Shown here: in pieces, positions 9,748-18,932 of the stretch | Numbering within the stretch: the stretch's first letter is position 1 | Layout of the letters: the number at the start of each line of letters is the position of its first letter | NCBI GenBank assembly: GCA_028689015.1 | Contig: JAQTXC010000023.1 | Location: 1 to 41,239, forward strand | Reading direction: 5' to 3' | Length of the DNA stretch: 41,239 bases | Source of the DNA: Dechloromonas sp. | Lineage (GTDB): Bacteria; Pseudomonadota; Gammaproteobacteria; Burkholderiales; Rhodocyclaceae | Made by a program: the position numbers and the translations under genes | The notes under the pieces: model-generated | What the model saw: the letters and a program-made list of their open reading frames with translations, nothing else | The model's database searches: none | Told to the model about the DNA's origin: nothing

Positions 9748-10065
9748 TTGGAAGCCCCTTCTTTCAATCTGATCGACAAGCAGGAGCACATCGAAATGGC
9801 GGCGCGCGCCCTGAAGTCGATTGCTCACCCGCTGCGTCTCAAGATCCTTTGCGTGCTGGGTGACCAGGAAGCTTGCGTTCAGGAAATCGTCGATGTGGTC
9901 GGTACGTCGCAGAGCAATATTTCCCAACACTTGGCCATCCTGCGTGAAAAAGGCGTCCTGCTGACCCGCAAGGATGCCAATCGGGTGTTCTATCGGGTGG
10001 GCGATCAGCGCACGCTGCAACTCGTCGGCATGATGCGTGAAGTTTTTTGTGGTCAGGAGAAGTAA
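9748..10065 (+). CDS. ArsR/SmtB-family regulator, possible persulfide sensor
   Basis: Winged-helix repressor of 105 residues with the recognition helix SQSNISQHLAILREKG (about 54-69). There is no metal motif of the ELCVCDL type. Cys35, in LKILCVL, and Cys101, near the C-terminus, are 66 residues apart, the same spacing as the redox pairs of SqrR (Cys41/Cys107) and BigR (Cys42/Cys108), which sense reactive sulfur by forming a polysulfide bridge. Together with a rhodanese three bases downstream this suggests sulfide or persulfide control. Start is TTG at 9748 after TGAGG; an ATG at 9796 (MAARALKS), with AGGAG upstream, is the alternative. Confidence 0.85.
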   Translation: MEAPSFNLIDKQEHIEMAARALKSIAHPLRLKILCVLGDQEACVQEIVDVVGTSQSNISQHLAILREKGVLLTRKDANRVFYRVGDQRTLQLVGMMREVFCGQEK

Positions 10066-10068
10066 AGA

Positions 10069-10494
10069 ATGCCGATGGAGTTCATCAACCAAAATATCCT
10101 GCTGGTGTCGATTGTCGTCGTCAGCGCGCTTGGCCTGCTGTGGCCGATGTTTTTCCGCTCAGCGGGGTTGCGGGCCTCGCCGGCTGAAGCGACTGCACTG
10201 ATCAATCGCGAAGAGGCCAAGGTGCTTGACGTGCGCGAACCGGATGAGTTCGCCAGCGGTCATTTGCCTGATGCCATCAATATTCCCGTGGGCAAACTGG
10301 GTGAGCGCATGCACGAACTGGAGCGTTTCAAGGAGCGACCGCTGATCGTTTGTTGTGCCAGCGGCATGCGCTCCAATCGCGGTTGTGCCGAACTGAAAAA
10401 GGCGGGGTTTGCCAAGTTGTACAACCTGGAAGGTGGCATGGATGCCTGGTTGTCAGCCAATTACCCGGTGCACAAGGGCGGACGTAAGAAATGA
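10069..10494 (+). CDS. Membrane-anchored rhodanese-like protein (YibN type)
   Basis: Rhodanese-domain sulfurtransferase of 141 residues. Residues 9-29 form one membrane anchor, and the rhodanese domain follows (about 38-137) with LDVREPDEF and the active loop CCASGMR, where Cys96 is the persulfide-carrying residue (C-x4-R). It corresponds to YibN, which precedes grxC-secB in E. coli. It lies directly after the ArsR regulator, and its stop overlaps grxC as ATGA. Exact sulfur donor and acceptor are unknown. Confidence 0.92.
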   Translation: MPMEFINQNILLVSIVVVSALGLLWPMFFRSAGLRASPAEATALINREEAKVLDVREPDEFASGHLPDAINIPVGKLGERMHELERFKERPLIVCCASGMRSNRGCAELKKAGFAKLYNLEGGMDAWLSANYPVHKGGRKK

Positions 10495-10760
10495 CTGCCC
10501 CGGTGCTGATGTATACCACCGCCGTTTGCCCTTACTGCATTCGCGCCAAGCAACTGCTGAGCGCACGGGGCGTCGCGCACATTGACGAAGTGCGTGTCGA
10601 CCTGGATGCGGATCGGCGCGACGAAATGATGGCCCGGACGCAACGACGGACGGTGCCGCAAATTTTCATTGGCAATACGCACGTGGGCGGCTGCGATGAC
10701 TTGATCGCACTTGATGCCGCCGGTGGCCTGTTGCCCTTGTTGGCCGCTGATCCGGCCTGA
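10491..10760 (+). CDS. grxC: Glutaredoxin 3
   Basis: Small cytosolic dithiol oxidoreductase that reduces disulfides with glutathione. It has 89 residues, the active site CPYC at Cys13-Cys16, TVPQIFIG carrying the cis-proline, and the GG-containing helix cap (GGCDDLIAL). Overlaps the rhodanese stop by four bases and is followed 25 bases later by secB, as in enterobacteria. Confidence 0.96.
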   Translation: MTAPVLMYTTAVCPYCIRAKQLLSARGVAHIDEVRVDLDADRRDEMMARTQRRTVPQIFIGNTHVGGCDDLIALDAAGGLLPLLAADPA

Positions 10761-10785
10761 TCTCTTGCCTTAACGAAAGAAAATC

Positions 10786-11241
10786 ATGGAACAAAACAAC
10801 CCGCCGTCCTTCGGTATCGAAAAGCTGTATGTCAAAGATCTGTCACTCGAAGTCCCCAATGCCCCCGCTATTTTTCTTGAGCAGGACGCACCGGAGGTCA
10901 ATATCCAGCTCAACACCAGTGGTCAGATGGTGGGCGAAAATGCTTACGAAGTGGTGTTGACCGTAACCGTGACCGCCAAGCTGGGCGAGAAAACAGTTTT
11001 CCTGGTTGAAGTGGGCCAAGCCGGGGTGTTCCGCATCGTCAATGTGCCGGACGAGCAGATCGAGCCCTTGATCGCCATCGCTTGCCCGAACGTGCTTTTC
11101 CCTTACGCCCGTGAAGCGGTGTCCGACGCCGTGGTTCGTGCTGGCTTCCAGCCCATCGTGTTGCAGCCGGTCAATTTTGAAGGCATGTACATGCAGCGTA
11201 TGCAGGAGCAGCAGGAGGCGGCCGCTGCGCCGTTGCAATAA
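10786..11241 (+). CDS. secB: Protein-export chaperone SecB
   Basis: Cytosolic tetrameric chaperone that keeps preproteins unfolded and passes them to SecA. It has 151 residues, slightly shorter than the E. coli protein. FGIEKLYVKDLSLEVPNAP near the N-terminus and the conserved ACPNVLFPYAREAVSDAV segment (about 98-115) identify it. It stands within the grxC-secB-gpsA order found across proteobacteria. Confidence 0.97.
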   Translation: MEQNNPPSFGIEKLYVKDLSLEVPNAPAIFLEQDAPEVNIQLNTSGQMVGENAYEVVLTVTVTAKLGEKTVFLVEVGQAGVFRIVNVPDEQIEPLIAIACPNVLFPYAREAVSDAVVRAGFQPIVLQPVNFEGMYMQRMQEQQEAAAAPLQ

Positions 11242-11251
11242 GGCGCCGGTG

Positions 11252-11698
11252 ATGGCTGCGTCGCGGGTTTTTCTGATCGCCCTGGGGCTGCTGGCGGCTG
11301 TGCCGAGCGTCTGGGCGCTTGATTATCGCTCGGTCAATGTGCCGGCGGCGACGCTTTTCGATGCGCCATCGCACAAGGCAAAGAAGTTGTACTTGATCAA
11401 GGCGCAAACGCCGGTCGAGGTCGTGGTCCGCCTGGAGGGCTGGACCAAGATTCGTGATGCCGAAGGGACGCTGGCCTGGATCGATGCAGCGCAACTGGCT
11501 GAACAGCGCAATTTGATTGTCACCGCTGGCGGGGCTGAAATTCGTCAGAGCGAACTGGCGGATGGCGTGGTCCTGGCCAGGCTGGATAAGTGGGTGGTGC
11601 TCGAGCTGTTGGGGCCGTCGGCGCCTGGTTGGGCCAAGGTCCGCCATCGCGATGGGGTCACTGGTTTTATCAAGACAACGCAGGTCTGGGGATTATGA
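11252..11698 (+). CDS. SH3-like domain protein (probable periplasmic)
   Basis: 148-residue protein with a signal peptide ([15 protein letters not shown], about 7-21) and two SH3-like repeats: the first around residues 25-85 ([22 protein letters not shown], with WTKI and LAWID), the second around 90-146 ([32 protein letters not shown]). Such bacterial SH3 domains usually bind cell-wall material or peptides. The ATG at 11252 follows secB by ten bases and gives a complete signal peptide; a longer in-frame opening inside secB is unlikely. The stop overlaps gpsA as ATGA, so it is translated with it. Confidence 0.85.
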   Translation: MAASRVFLIALGLLAAVPSVWALDYRSVNVPAATLFDAPSHKAKKLYLIKAQTPVEVVVRLEGWTKIRDAEGTLAWIDAAQLAEQRNLIVTAGGAEIRQSELADGVVLARLDKWVVLELLGPSAPGWAKVRHRDGVTGFIKTTQVWGL

Positions 11699-12684
11699 AA
11701 ATTACCGTGATTGGAGCTGGCGCTTGGGGAACGGCGCTGGCCATTGCCTTTGCCGCCGAGCATGCGGTCAAGCTGTGGACGCGGGAGAGCGATGTTGCGG
11801 TCAACCTGCAGCAAACGCGGGAAAACCAGCGCTTTTTGCCGGGCTACCGTTTGCCCGAGTCGGTGGGGGTCAGCGAGGATTTCGCCGGGGCTGTAGAAGG
11901 CGCCGAGTTGCTGATTATTGCCACGCCGCTGGCTGGTTTGCGGCCGACGGCACAGCGTTTGCGTGAATTGGGCTGTGCGGCTCCGCTGCTTTGGGTTTGC
12001 AAGGGCTTTGAGGCGCTGACCGGTAAGCTGGCGCATCAAGTCATTGCCGAAGAGTTGGGCGAAGCAGCGATTTATGGCGCTTTGTCCGGGCCCAGTTTTG
12101 CCGAAGAGGTGGCGGCGGCGCAGCCGACGGCCATTACCCTGGCTGCCAACGACGCCGATTTCGCCCGTCGGGTTGCGGCCAGCTTGCACAACCCACACCT
12201 GCGCATTTACGCCAACGACGACTTGATCGGGGTCGAGGTCGGTGGGGCTGTCAAAAATGTGCTGGCCATCGCCACCGGCGTCTGTGACGGTCTGGGGCTG
12301 GGGCTGAATTCGCGGGCGGCGCTGGTGACCCGTGGTCTGGCAGAAATCGCTCGCCTCGGCGTGGCTTTGGGTGCCCAACGGGAAACTTTCATGGGCTTGT
12401 CCGGCATGGGGGATCTGATCCTGACCTGTACCGGGGATCTATCGCGCAATCGGCGCGTGGGCCTGGGGCTGGCGCAGGACAAATCGCTGGCGCAGATTCT
12501 CGACGAGCTTGGCCATGTCGCCGAGGGCGTTTATACGGCGCGAGAGGTTGACCGCATGGCCAGCGAACTGGCCGTTGATATGCCGATCAGCCAGGCTGTT
12601 GCGGCGGTGCTGGATGGCCGCTTGTCGGCACGGGCCGCGGTCGACGCCTTGATGGCGCGCGATCCCAAGGAAGAACTGGTTTAA
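11695..12684 (+). CDS. gpsA: Glycerol-3-phosphate dehydrogenase [NAD(P)+]
   Basis: Makes sn-glycerol 3-phosphate from dihydroxyacetone phosphate for phospholipid synthesis. It has 329 residues; the N-terminal NAD(P) loop is [10 protein letters not shown], and [12 protein letters not shown] carries the catalytic lysine region. [22 protein letters not shown] (cut here across 20 residues in total) lies in the C-terminal half. The ATG at 11695 overlaps the SH3 gene stop. Its TAA overlaps the TAA of the convergent trmL gene by four bases. Confidence 0.97.
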   Translation: MKITVIGAGAWGTALAIAFAAEHAVKLWTRESDVAVNLQQTRENQRFLPGYRLPESVGVSEDFAGAVEGAELLIIATPLAGLRPTAQRLRELGCAAPLLWVCKGFEALTGKLAHQVIAEELGEAAIYGALSGPSFAEEVAAAQPTAITLAANDADFARRVAASLHNPHLRIYANDDLIGVEVGGAVKNVLAIATGVCDGLGLGLNSRAALVTRGLAEIARLGVALGAQRETFMGLSGMGDLILTCTGDLSRNRRVGLGLAQDKSLAQILDELGHVAEGVYTAREVDRMASELAVDMPISQAVAAVLDGRLSARAAVDALMARDPKEELV

Positions 12685-13145
12685 CTGCCGCCGGGAAAAC
12701 CGGTCTGGCGCCAGGCTTCGAAGACAGTCACTGCTGCCGCATTGGACAGGTTCAGGCTGCGCTGACCCGCCTGCATGGGAAGTCGCAGGCGCTGTTCCGC
12801 TGAAAATTCCGCCAGGATCTCCGGTGCCAGGCCGCTGGTTTCCCGGCCAAATACAAAAACATCATCGCTGGCAAGCTCGACCGTGAACAGATTGCGGCTG
12901 CCCTTGGTGGTCATCGCCAACAGGCGGCGACCGGCGAAGTGCTGGCGGCAACTTGCCCAGTCGGGATGGCGGACCAGGCGCGTGTATTCGTGATAATCCA
13001 GCCCGGCTCGGCGCAGTTGCTTGTCGGATAAATCGAAACCGAGCGGCTCGACCAGATGAAGTTCAGCACCGGTGTTGGCGCACAGGCGAATGATGTTGCC
13101 GGTATTGGGCGGAATTTCCGGCTGATAGAGGACGACAGCGAACAC
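12681..13145 (-). CDS. trmL: tRNA (cytidine/uridine-34 2'-O)-methyltransferase TrmL
   Basis: SPOUT-fold methyltransferase that methylates the wobble nucleotide ribose of certain tRNA-Leu species. It has 154 residues with the family features [20 protein letters not shown] (residues 7-26) and, in the C-terminal trefoil knot, [11 protein letters not shown] and [10 protein letters not shown]. The start codon is GTG. In E. coli trmL closes the secB-gpsA-cysE operon on the same strand; here it is convergent to gpsA and follows comF by 27 bases. Confidence 0.95.
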   Translation of the reverse strand: MFAVVLYQPEIPPNTGNIIRLCANTGAELHLVEPLGFDLSDKQLRRAGLDYHEYTRLVRHPDWASCRQHFAGRRLLAMTTKGSRNLFTVELASDDVFVFGRETSGLAPEILAEFSAEQRLRLPMQAGQRSLNLSNAAAVTVFEAWRQTGFPGGS

Positions 13146-13172
13146 GATGGGAGAGTGGCTAAAAAATGGCGA

Positions 13173-13907
13173 TTAAAGCACGGATTCGTCTTTCAGCGCC
13201 CTGGCTACTACCGCCACGCTCACTTCGGCGGCGCCGTGCAAGGACAGGATACGAGCGCACTCGCTGGCTGTTTCAGCGGTGGTCATGACGTCATCAATAA
13301 GCAGCAGCTGTTCGCCATCGTAGCGTTGATCGGCCACGAAGGCGCCACGGACATTGGCGGCCCGAGCTTTGAAGGGTAGCCCCGCCTGCGGTGCGGTGGG
13401 CCGTTGTCGGTGCAGGTGGTCACGGTCGACTGGCCCAAAGCCCATTTTTTCCAAATGGCGAGCGATTTCGAGTGCCTGATTAAAACCGCGTTCGCGTAAG
13501 CGGGCGGGGTGCAAAGGTAGCGGAATCAATCGACTGAAATGTTCGGCGCCCAGCGTGTTTGCCAGTTGCTGGGCGGCCCAGGCGGCCACCGCTAATTGGT
13601 GGCCGTACTTGAGGGCGTGAATGATGCGGTCGACCGGGAATTGATAACAAAAAGTGGCCAGGGTACGGCGGAAGGGGGGCGGTCGAGTCCGGCAGTCGGC
13701 GCATGTCTGGCCTGGCACAAGCGGCTGGGCGCATTGTGCGCAGTGTGCCGTCGGTAAAAGCGGCAAGTCGTTCTGACAGGCTGGACAGAGCAGATCGCGG
13801 CCACAGTCAGCGGCGCATAGCAAACAACTGCCGGGAACCAGCAGCGTGCCAAGCTGACCAAGTCGTCGTGCTGCCGAGCAGCCAAAGGGCTGGGTTAAAA
13901 TTGACAT
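13173..13907 (-). CDS. comF: ComF family phosphoribosyltransferase-like protein
   Basis: 244-residue protein of the ComF/GntX family, linked to DNA uptake or use in several bacteria. The N-terminal third has a cysteine-rich zinc-binding part (CLLC, CPAC, CAQC, CADC), and the C-terminal part is a phosphoribosyltransferase fold with the PRPP motif LLLIDDVMTT (about 211-220). The frame stays open far upstream across bioB, but the ATG at 13907 is the first with normal family sequence after it, and the extension is antisense to bioB. Precise biochemical role is not known for the family. Confidence 0.9.
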   Translation of the reverse strand: MSILTQPFGCSAARRLGQLGTLLVPGSCLLCAADCGRDLLCPACQNDLPLLPTAHCAQCAQPLVPGQTCADCRTRPPPFRRTLATFCYQFPVDRIIHALKYGHQLAVAAWAAQQLANTLGAEHFSRLIPLPLHPARLRERGFNQALEIARHLEKMGFGPVDRDHLHRQRPTAPQAGLPFKARAANVRGAFVADQRYDGEQLLLIDDVMTTAETASECARILSLHGAAEVSVAVVARALKDESVL

Positions 13908-13988
13908 CCTGACCCCCGTCTTTGATAATTCATAATTACCGTGGCGACCGGCCACTGATTTTAAAAGTCTTTTTTTGCAAGGTTCGTC

Positions 13989-14972
13989 ATGCACGCAAGC
14001 ACACTCGCCGCCGTTTCGCCTGTCTCCGCCGAAAAGCCCGTTCATCGCTGGACGCTCGACGAGGTTTTGGCGCTTTACGACCTGCCGTTGATGGATCTGA
14101 TTTTCCGGGCACAAACGGTGCATCGGGAAAATTTTGATGCCAATGCCATTCAACGCTCGACCTTGCTGTCCGTCAAGACCGGTGGCTGCTCCGAGGATTG
14201 CAATTACTGCTCGCAGTCGGCGCGTTACGACACCGAGACCGAGCGTGAGCGTCTGATGCCAATTGGCGAGGTCATTGCGGCCGCCCAGGCGGCCAAGGAC
14301 AAAGGCGCGTCGCGTTTTTGCATGGGCGCGGCCTGGCGCGGTCCGAAAGACAATGATCTCGACAAGGTGCTGGAGATGGTGCGCGAGGTCAAGGCGCTGG
14401 GTATGCAGACCTGTGTCACTTTGGGCATGCTCAAGTCGGGCCAGGCTGAAAAGCTCAAGGACGCCGGTCTGGACTACTACAACCACAATCTCGATACCGA
14501 CAAGGAGTTTTACGGTCAGGTGATCAAGAGCCACACGCACGACGACCGTCTCGATACGCTTGATCAAGTGCGCGATGCCGGGATCAATGTTTGTTCCGGC
14601 GGCATCATCGGCATGGGCGAGTCGCGCAAGAACCGGGCCGGGCTGATCGTTCAGTTGGCCAACCTGCCCAAGCCGCCCGAGTCGGTGCCCATCAATAATC
14701 TGGTGCCGATTCCGGGTACGCCACTGGCCGAGAAGGATCGTCTCGATCCTTTCGAATTCGTCCGCACGATCGCCGCTGCCCGCATCACCATGCCGGGCTC
14801 GTGGGTTCGTCTCTCGGCTGGGCGTCAGGAAATGACGGACGAATTGCAGGCTCTGTGTTTTCTGGCGGGAGCCAATTCAATGTTCTATGGCGAACGTTTG
14901 TTGACCACCGGCAATCCGGACATCGACCGTGATGACCAGTTGTTTGCCCGTCTTGGCCTGAAAGCCATTTGA
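13989..14972 (+). CDS. bioB: Biotin synthase
   Basis: Radical SAM enzyme that inserts sulfur into dethiobiotin. The 327 residues include the SAM cluster motif C-x3-C-x2-C (Cys67, Cys71, Cys74) in [12 protein letters not shown], and later NHNLDT and the YNHN region around the [2Fe-2S] site. An AAGG ribosome site lies ahead of the ATG. The divergent comF start is 81 bases away, so the promoters share that gap; I see no clear BirA-type operator there. Confidence 0.97.
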   Translation: MHASTLAAVSPVSAEKPVHRWTLDEVLALYDLPLMDLIFRAQTVHRENFDANAIQRSTLLSVKTGGCSEDCNYCSQSARYDTETERERLMPIGEVIAAAQAAKDKGASRFCMGAAWRGPKDNDLDKVLEMVREVKALGMQTCVTLGMLKSGQAEKLKDAGLDYYNHNLDTDKEFYGQVIKSHTHDDRLDTLDQVRDAGINVCSGGIIGMGESRKNRAGLIVQLANLPKPPESVPINNLVPIPGTPLAEKDRLDPFEFVRTIAAARITMPGSWVRLSAGRQEMTDELQALCFLAGANSMFYGERLLTTGNPDIDRDDQLFARLGLKAI

Positions 14973-15883
14973 CCGCGCCGCAAAAATCGGCGCCGGGTTT
15001 TGTCGACCGCAAGCAGGTTGCCCGGCGCTTTTCGCGGGTTGCGGTCAACTACGATCAGGCCGACTTTCTGGCCCGCGAGATTGATCAGCGCATGCTGGAA
15101 CGTCTTGATCTGGTCAGTTTGCAGCCGCAGCGTATTGTCGACCTAGGCTGTAGCCGGGGGGCCAGTCTGGCACAACTGGCCATGCGTTACCCAGCCGCCC
15201 AGCAAATCGGTGTTGATCTGTCGCCCACCATGTTGCAGGCAGCGCACCCATCGGTCAGCGGCTGGCGTCGCTGGTTGGGGCGGGCGCAACCGGCCTTTTT
15301 GCCGATACTGGCCGATGCTGCGTATTTGCCGCTGAAAAGCCAGTCGACCGCGTTGGTCTGGTCCAACCTGTTGCTGCATTGGCTGGATCATCCGGTGCCG
15401 GCCCTGGCCGAGGCGCATCGCGTACTGGAAGTCGGTGGTTTGCTGATGTTCTCAACGCTGGGCCCCGATACCCTGAAGGAATTGCGTGCGGCCTTTGGTG
15501 ATGGCCAAACCCATACCCAACGCTTTGCTGATCTGCACGATCTGGGTGACATGCTGGTTGGTTGTGGATTTGCCGACCCGGTGATGGACATGGAAGTCAT
15601 CACCCTGACCTATCCCGATGTGCCGAGTTTGTTAGCCGAATTACGTGCTGCCGGTTCGGCGTGTGCCATGCAGTCGCGTTCCCGTGGTTTGGCGGGGCGG
15701 CAGGTCTACACCCGCTTCGTCCAGGCCTACGAGCAGGCGCGGGTCGATGGCCGCCTGCCTGCCACCTTCGAGGTGATCTACGGCCACGCCTGGAAGGCTG
15801 CGCCCAAAACCTTGCCGGATGGTCGGGCTATCGTCCGTTTCGACTTGCCCGGTGCCCCGGGCAAGGGGCGCTCAATCGGCTGA
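14969..15883 (+). CDS. bioC: Malonyl-ACP O-methyltransferase BioC
   Basis: SAM-dependent methyltransferase that methylates malonyl-ACP to begin pimeloyl synthesis for biotin. It has 304 residues with the SAM motif [11 protein letters not shown] (about 56-66) and later [14 protein letters not shown] and [14 protein letters not shown], all typical of BioC. The start is a TTG overlapping the bioB stop (TTGA), so it is probably translationally coupled. No bioF, bioA, bioD or bioH is seen here. The 3' end overlaps the convergent msrQ gene by 12 bases. Confidence 0.93.
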   Translation: MTAPQKSAPGFVDRKQVARRFSRVAVNYDQADFLAREIDQRMLERLDLVSLQPQRIVDLGCSRGASLAQLAMRYPAAQQIGVDLSPTMLQAAHPSVSGWRRWLGRAQPAFLPILADAAYLPLKSQSTALVWSNLLLHWLDHPVPALAEAHRVLEVGGLLMFSTLGPDTLKELRAAFGDGQTHTQRFADLHDLGDMLVGCGFADPVMDMEVITLTYPDVPSLLAELRAAGSACAMQSRSRGLAGRQVYTRFVQAYEQARVDGRLPATFEVIYGHAWKAAPKTLPDGRAIVRFDLPGAPGKGRSIG

Positions 15884-16546
15884 ACCTGGTTTCTGCTTGA
15901 AGAATTTGAGTGGGGCGGCTTCGCTGAAGCGTCGCACCGGGATGGCTTTGCGCTGCCGTTCGCGGGCCCGCCAGCCGAGGAGTCCGGCCAGCACGATGCC
16001 GTAAGCGAGCGGCCACAGCACGGCTGTGATCTTGACCAGCCAGAAGTAATGGACCAAGGCGAGCAGGCTGATCGGATAAATGGCGCGGTGTAGCGCTTGC
16101 CAGCGCCGGCCGCCGAGTTGGCGGATCGCCCAGTTGCTTGAAGTGAGGGCCAACGGAATAAGCAGCACAAAAGCTGCGAAGCCGACGGTGACGAAGGGGC
16201 GTTTGAAAATATCGCGGGCGATGGCGTCGACCGCAAACGCGTGGTCGAAACCGATGTAACTGAGAAAATGCAGGGCTGCGTAGAAGAAGGTAAACAGACC
16301 CAGCATGCGGCGCAGGCGGAGTAGCCAATGCCACTGGCTCCAGTGGCGCAGCGGGGTGACCGTCAGGGTCAGGAGCAGCAGGTTGAAGGTCCAGGTGCCG
16401 GTCCAGCGTTGCACGAATTCAACTGGGTTGGGGCCAAAGTCACCGCTATAGGCGGCCCAGGAAAGGCGTCCAGCGGGGATCAGGCAGACGAGAAAAAGCA
16501 GGGTTTTAATCTGGGCCAGTTGGCGTGGCATGGGGTTGAAGGGCAT
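15872..16546 (-). CDS. msrQ: Heme-binding membrane subunit MsrQ
   Basis: Inner-membrane b-type heme protein that passes electrons to MsrP for repair of oxidised periplasmic methionine. It has 224 residues and about six hydrophobic segments, with His residues placed in membrane helices (FFYAALHFLSY, LHRAIYPISLLALVHYFW). The ATG at 16546 is one base after the msrP stop; an ATG five codons later is another option. Directly downstream of msrP as in other MsrPQ operons. Confidence 0.94.
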   Translation of the reverse strand: MPFNPMPRQLAQIKTLLFLVCLIPAGRLSWAAYSGDFGPNPVEFVQRWTGTWTFNLLLLTLTVTPLRHWSQWHWLLRLRRMLGLFTFFYAALHFLSYIGFDHAFAVDAIARDIFKRPFVTVGFAAFVLLIPLALTSSNWAIRQLGGRRWQALHRAIYPISLLALVHYFWLVKITAVLWPLAYGIVLAGLLGWRARERQRKAIPVRRFSEAAPLKFFKQKPGSAD

Positions 16547-16547
16547 C

Positions 16548-17480
16548 TCAGAAATTCCGCTGCAGGTCCATGCCGGCGTACAGGTGGGCCACCTGCTCGG
16601 CATAGCCATTGAAAGGCTGGGTCGGACGTTTGAAAAACTCACCCAGCCGGCGCTCGTGACTTTGCAGCCATCGTTTGTGTGGGACGGCGGGGTTGACGTT
16701 GGAATAGAAGCCGTATTCGTCCGGATTGGCCTTCATCCACGCGGTCGACGGCTGTTTTTCGACAAAACGGATGCGCACAATCGACTTGCTGCCCTTGAAG
16801 CCGTATTTCCACGGCACGATCAGGCGCAGTGGTGCACCGTTTTGCTTGGGCAGCACTTCGCCATACATTCCGAAGGCCAGCAGGGTTAGGGGATTCATGG
16901 CTTCATCGAGACGCAGGCCTTCGACGTAGGGCCAGTCGAGCAGCGGCAGGCGGATGTAGGGCATTTGCTCGGCGTCTGCCAAGCTGGTGAATTCGACAAA
17001 GCGGGCGTTGCCCGTCGGCTCGACCTGCTTGAGCAGGCTGGCCAGCGGCCAGCCAATCCAGGGGATGACCGCACTCCAGCCTTCGACGCAGCGAAAGCGA
17101 TAAATGCGCTCTTCCAGTGGCGCCAATTTCAATAGATCGTCGATGCCGAAAGTTCGGGGCCTTTTCACCTCGCCATCGACGCTAACCTGCCACGGGTGGG
17201 TTTGCAGGCGATGCGCGTGGCGTGACGGGCTGTCCTTGTCCGGGCCGAATTCATAAAAGTTGCAGTAACTGCTGACCTGCTGTGCTGAAGTCGGCTTTTC
17301 GTCGCTGGACATGGGGCTGGGGCGTCCGCTCAGGCGCGGGTTGGGGCTGGCCCAGGCCGGCGGGGTGGCAGCTAAGGCCAGGGTGCTGGCGCCGGCCACA
17401 AGCAGGCGACGACGCTGGCTGAAAATGCTTTGCGTTGTGATTTCCGATGGGGCGGGAAGAGAAAGCTTGAACCGGGGCAT
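16548..17480 (-). CDS. msrP: Protein-methionine-sulfoxide reductase catalytic subunit MsrP
   Basis: Periplasmic molybdenum enzyme that reduces methionine sulfoxide in proteins, working with MsrQ. The 310-residue precursor has a twin-arginine signal ([12 protein letters not shown], residues 21-32), as needed for export of a cofactor-loaded protein. Cys131 in RFRCVEGWS is the molybdenum ligand expected for the sulfite oxidase fold. [13 protein letters not shown] and [12 protein letters not shown] near the C-terminus are also typical. It lies 59 bases after the HDOD gene on the same strand. Confidence 0.96.
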   Translation of the reverse strand: MPRFKLSLPAPSEITTQSIFSQRRRLLVAGASTLALAATPPAWASPNPRLSGRPSPMSSDEKPTSAQQVSSYCNFYEFGPDKDSPSRHAHRLQTHPWQVSVDGEVKRPRTFGIDDLLKLAPLEERIYRFRCVEGWSAVIPWIGWPLASLLKQVEPTGNARFVEFTSLADAEQMPYIRLPLLDWPYVEGLRLDEAMNPLTLLAFGMYGEVLPKQNGAPLRLIVPWKYGFKGSKSIVRIRFVEKQPSTAWMKANPDEYGFYSNVNPAVPHKRWLQSHERRLGEFFKRPTQPFNGYAEQVAHLYAGMDLQRNF

Positions 17481-17539
17481 GGTGGACTCCGTGAGTGCCT
17501 GTTCGGGTCAGACCGCGGGTGCGGCGAGCGGTTCGCGAT

Positions 17540-18379
17540 TTATATGCGGAGTGCCGCGCGCAGCGTATTGATATCTTCATCCGCTTCAGCAACCAGCGGG
17601 GCATAGCGGGCACGATCGATTTCACGGAGCGACTGGCTCTCTGGGGTCGAGTCGCCCGGATTCCACTCCTCGTCGCCAGTGGCGAGCAGGTTGGCGAAAT
17701 AAAGGAGGTCATGCAGGCTACTTGGTGTCTCGATGTTCTGAATCCGGTCGTGGTCCTGGAGTGCGCTGGCAATGCGTTCCGGAACGCCAAGTGCAAAAAG
17801 CAGGCTCTCGCCAATCGGCTCGTGCCAGCCGCGCAGCAGATCGAGCATGGCGTCGCGGTTGTTGCGGTATTCAGGGTAGGCCACGGCCCGGTATAGCAGG
17901 TAGAAGACACCCATATCGTGCACCAGGCCGAGCAACATCGCTTCATCGGGCTTGTGGCGGCCGATGTGCTTGGCCAGAACGCGGCAGATGGCGGCGACAT
18001 GGATCGAATGCTCCCAGGCGCGGTGAGCTATGTCGTCGTAGGCCGCCAGATTGCGCGACTTCAGCATTTGGTCCATGGCCAACGCCAGCGACAGGGTGCG
18101 GACATTATCGAAACCAATGCGGCTGACTGCCCGACCCAACTCAGCGATGGGCTGACCGCTTGGGTTGTAGTTCACGGAGTTGGCCAGGCGCAGCAGCTTG
18201 CTGGACAGCAGGGGCTCGACGCTGACTACCTGGACCACCCGCTCAAGGTCGACCATCGGGTCTTTCAGCGTGTCGCGAATTAGCAGAGCGGCGTCAAGGC
18301 AGGTTGGAAAATTGACATCGCCCGACAACTCACGTGCGATGTCTTCCAGGATCAGGAAATGGATGTTCTTATCGGTCAT
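17540..18379 (-). CDS. HDOD domain protein
   Basis: 279-residue protein whose HDOD domain covers roughly residues 25-215 (NFPTCLDAALLIRDTL, SSKLLRLANSVNYNP, GLVHDMGVFYLL). HDOD proteins are HD-fold relatives that usually lack full hydrolase activity and take part in signalling. The His and Asp of the GLVHDMG segment are kept, but the full metal set of active HD-GYP enzymes is not evident. It follows a two-CBS-domain protein by eight bases, suggesting a joint sensory role. Partner and ligand are unknown. Confidence 0.88.
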   Translation of the reverse strand: MTDKNIHFLILEDIARELSGDVNFPTCLDAALLIRDTLKDPMVDLERVVQVVSVEPLLSSKLLRLANSVNYNPSGQPIAELGRAVSRIGFDNVRTLSLALAMDQMLKSRNLAAYDDIAHRAWEHSIHVAAICRVLAKHIGRHKPDEAMLLGLVHDMGVFYLLYRAVAYPEYRNNRDAMLDLLRGWHEPIGESLLFALGVPERIASALQDHDRIQNIETPSSLHDLLYFANLLATGDEEWNPGDSTPESQSLREIDRARYAPLVAEADEDINTLRAALRI

Positions 18380-18387
18380 CCGGGTGA

Positions 18388-18819
18388 TTAGCTGGCGATG
18401 TAGCGTTCCAGCTCGGCAATCAGGAACTCCTGGTTGCAGATCGTTTCCTTGACCAGATCGCCAATCGAGATGATCCCGGCAACCTGGCTGTCTTGGTCAA
18501 GGACCGGCAGATGACGGAAGCGTTTTTCAGTCATCAGGGCCATGCAGCGGTCTAATGGCGTATCAATGCTGACGTAGGCCACCCGGCTGCTCATGATTTC
18601 GCGCACCAGGGTTTCCTTTGAACTTTTACCTAGCAGAATGACTTTGCGGGCGTAATCGCGTTCCGAAAATATCCCGGCCAGTTGTTCGCCGGCCATGACC
18701 ATGACGGCGCCGACATTGTGTTCGGCCATGACGGTCAAGGCGTGAAAAACGCTGTCGTCAGGGGCAACCACTGCGAGTGGGCCTTGTTTTTCAGCCAACA
18801 ATTGCTTGAGTGTTTTCAT
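18388..18819 (-). CDS. CBS domain pair protein
   Basis: Stand-alone protein of 143 residues made of two CBS domains (about 9-65 and 75-132), with no attached effector domain. IFSERDYARKVILLGKSS (first domain end) and MTEKRFRHLPVLDQDSQVAG (second) are family hallmarks. Such pairs bind adenine nucleotides as an energy or redox signal. Together with the HDOD gene just downstream it forms a two-gene unit; the cytochrome gene upstream ends in its own terminator. Confidence 0.92.
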   Translation of the reverse strand: MKTLKQLLAEKQGPLAVVAPDDSVFHALTVMAEHNVGAVMVMAGEQLAGIFSERDYARKVILLGKSSKETLVREIMSSRVAYVSIDTPLDRCMALMTEKRFRHLPVLDQDSQVAGIISIGDLVKETICNQEFLIAELERYIAS

Positions 18820-18884
18820 TGTCTCTCTCCGATGTGTCAGGGTCTGCTGAGTCTATCCGCCTCAACGGGAGCGAACAAGGCAGA

Positions 18885-18912
18885 AAACAAAAAAGGCAGC
18901 CTTGGCTGCCTT
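18885..18912 (-). terminator. Intrinsic terminator of the cytochrome c gene
   Basis: AAGGCAGCC (18893-18901) pairs fully with GGCTGCCTT (18904-18912). On the reverse strand the stem is followed by TTTTTTGTTTT. It lies 21 bases beyond the cytochrome stop and separates it from the CBS gene. Confidence 0.85.
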
Positions 18913-18932
18913 GGTGCGGTGCTGCTCGATGA

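Noticed and set aside
13908-14567. N-terminal extension of comF by 220 codons
   Set aside because: The extension is antisense to bioB and unlike ComF; the start at 13907 gives a normal protein.
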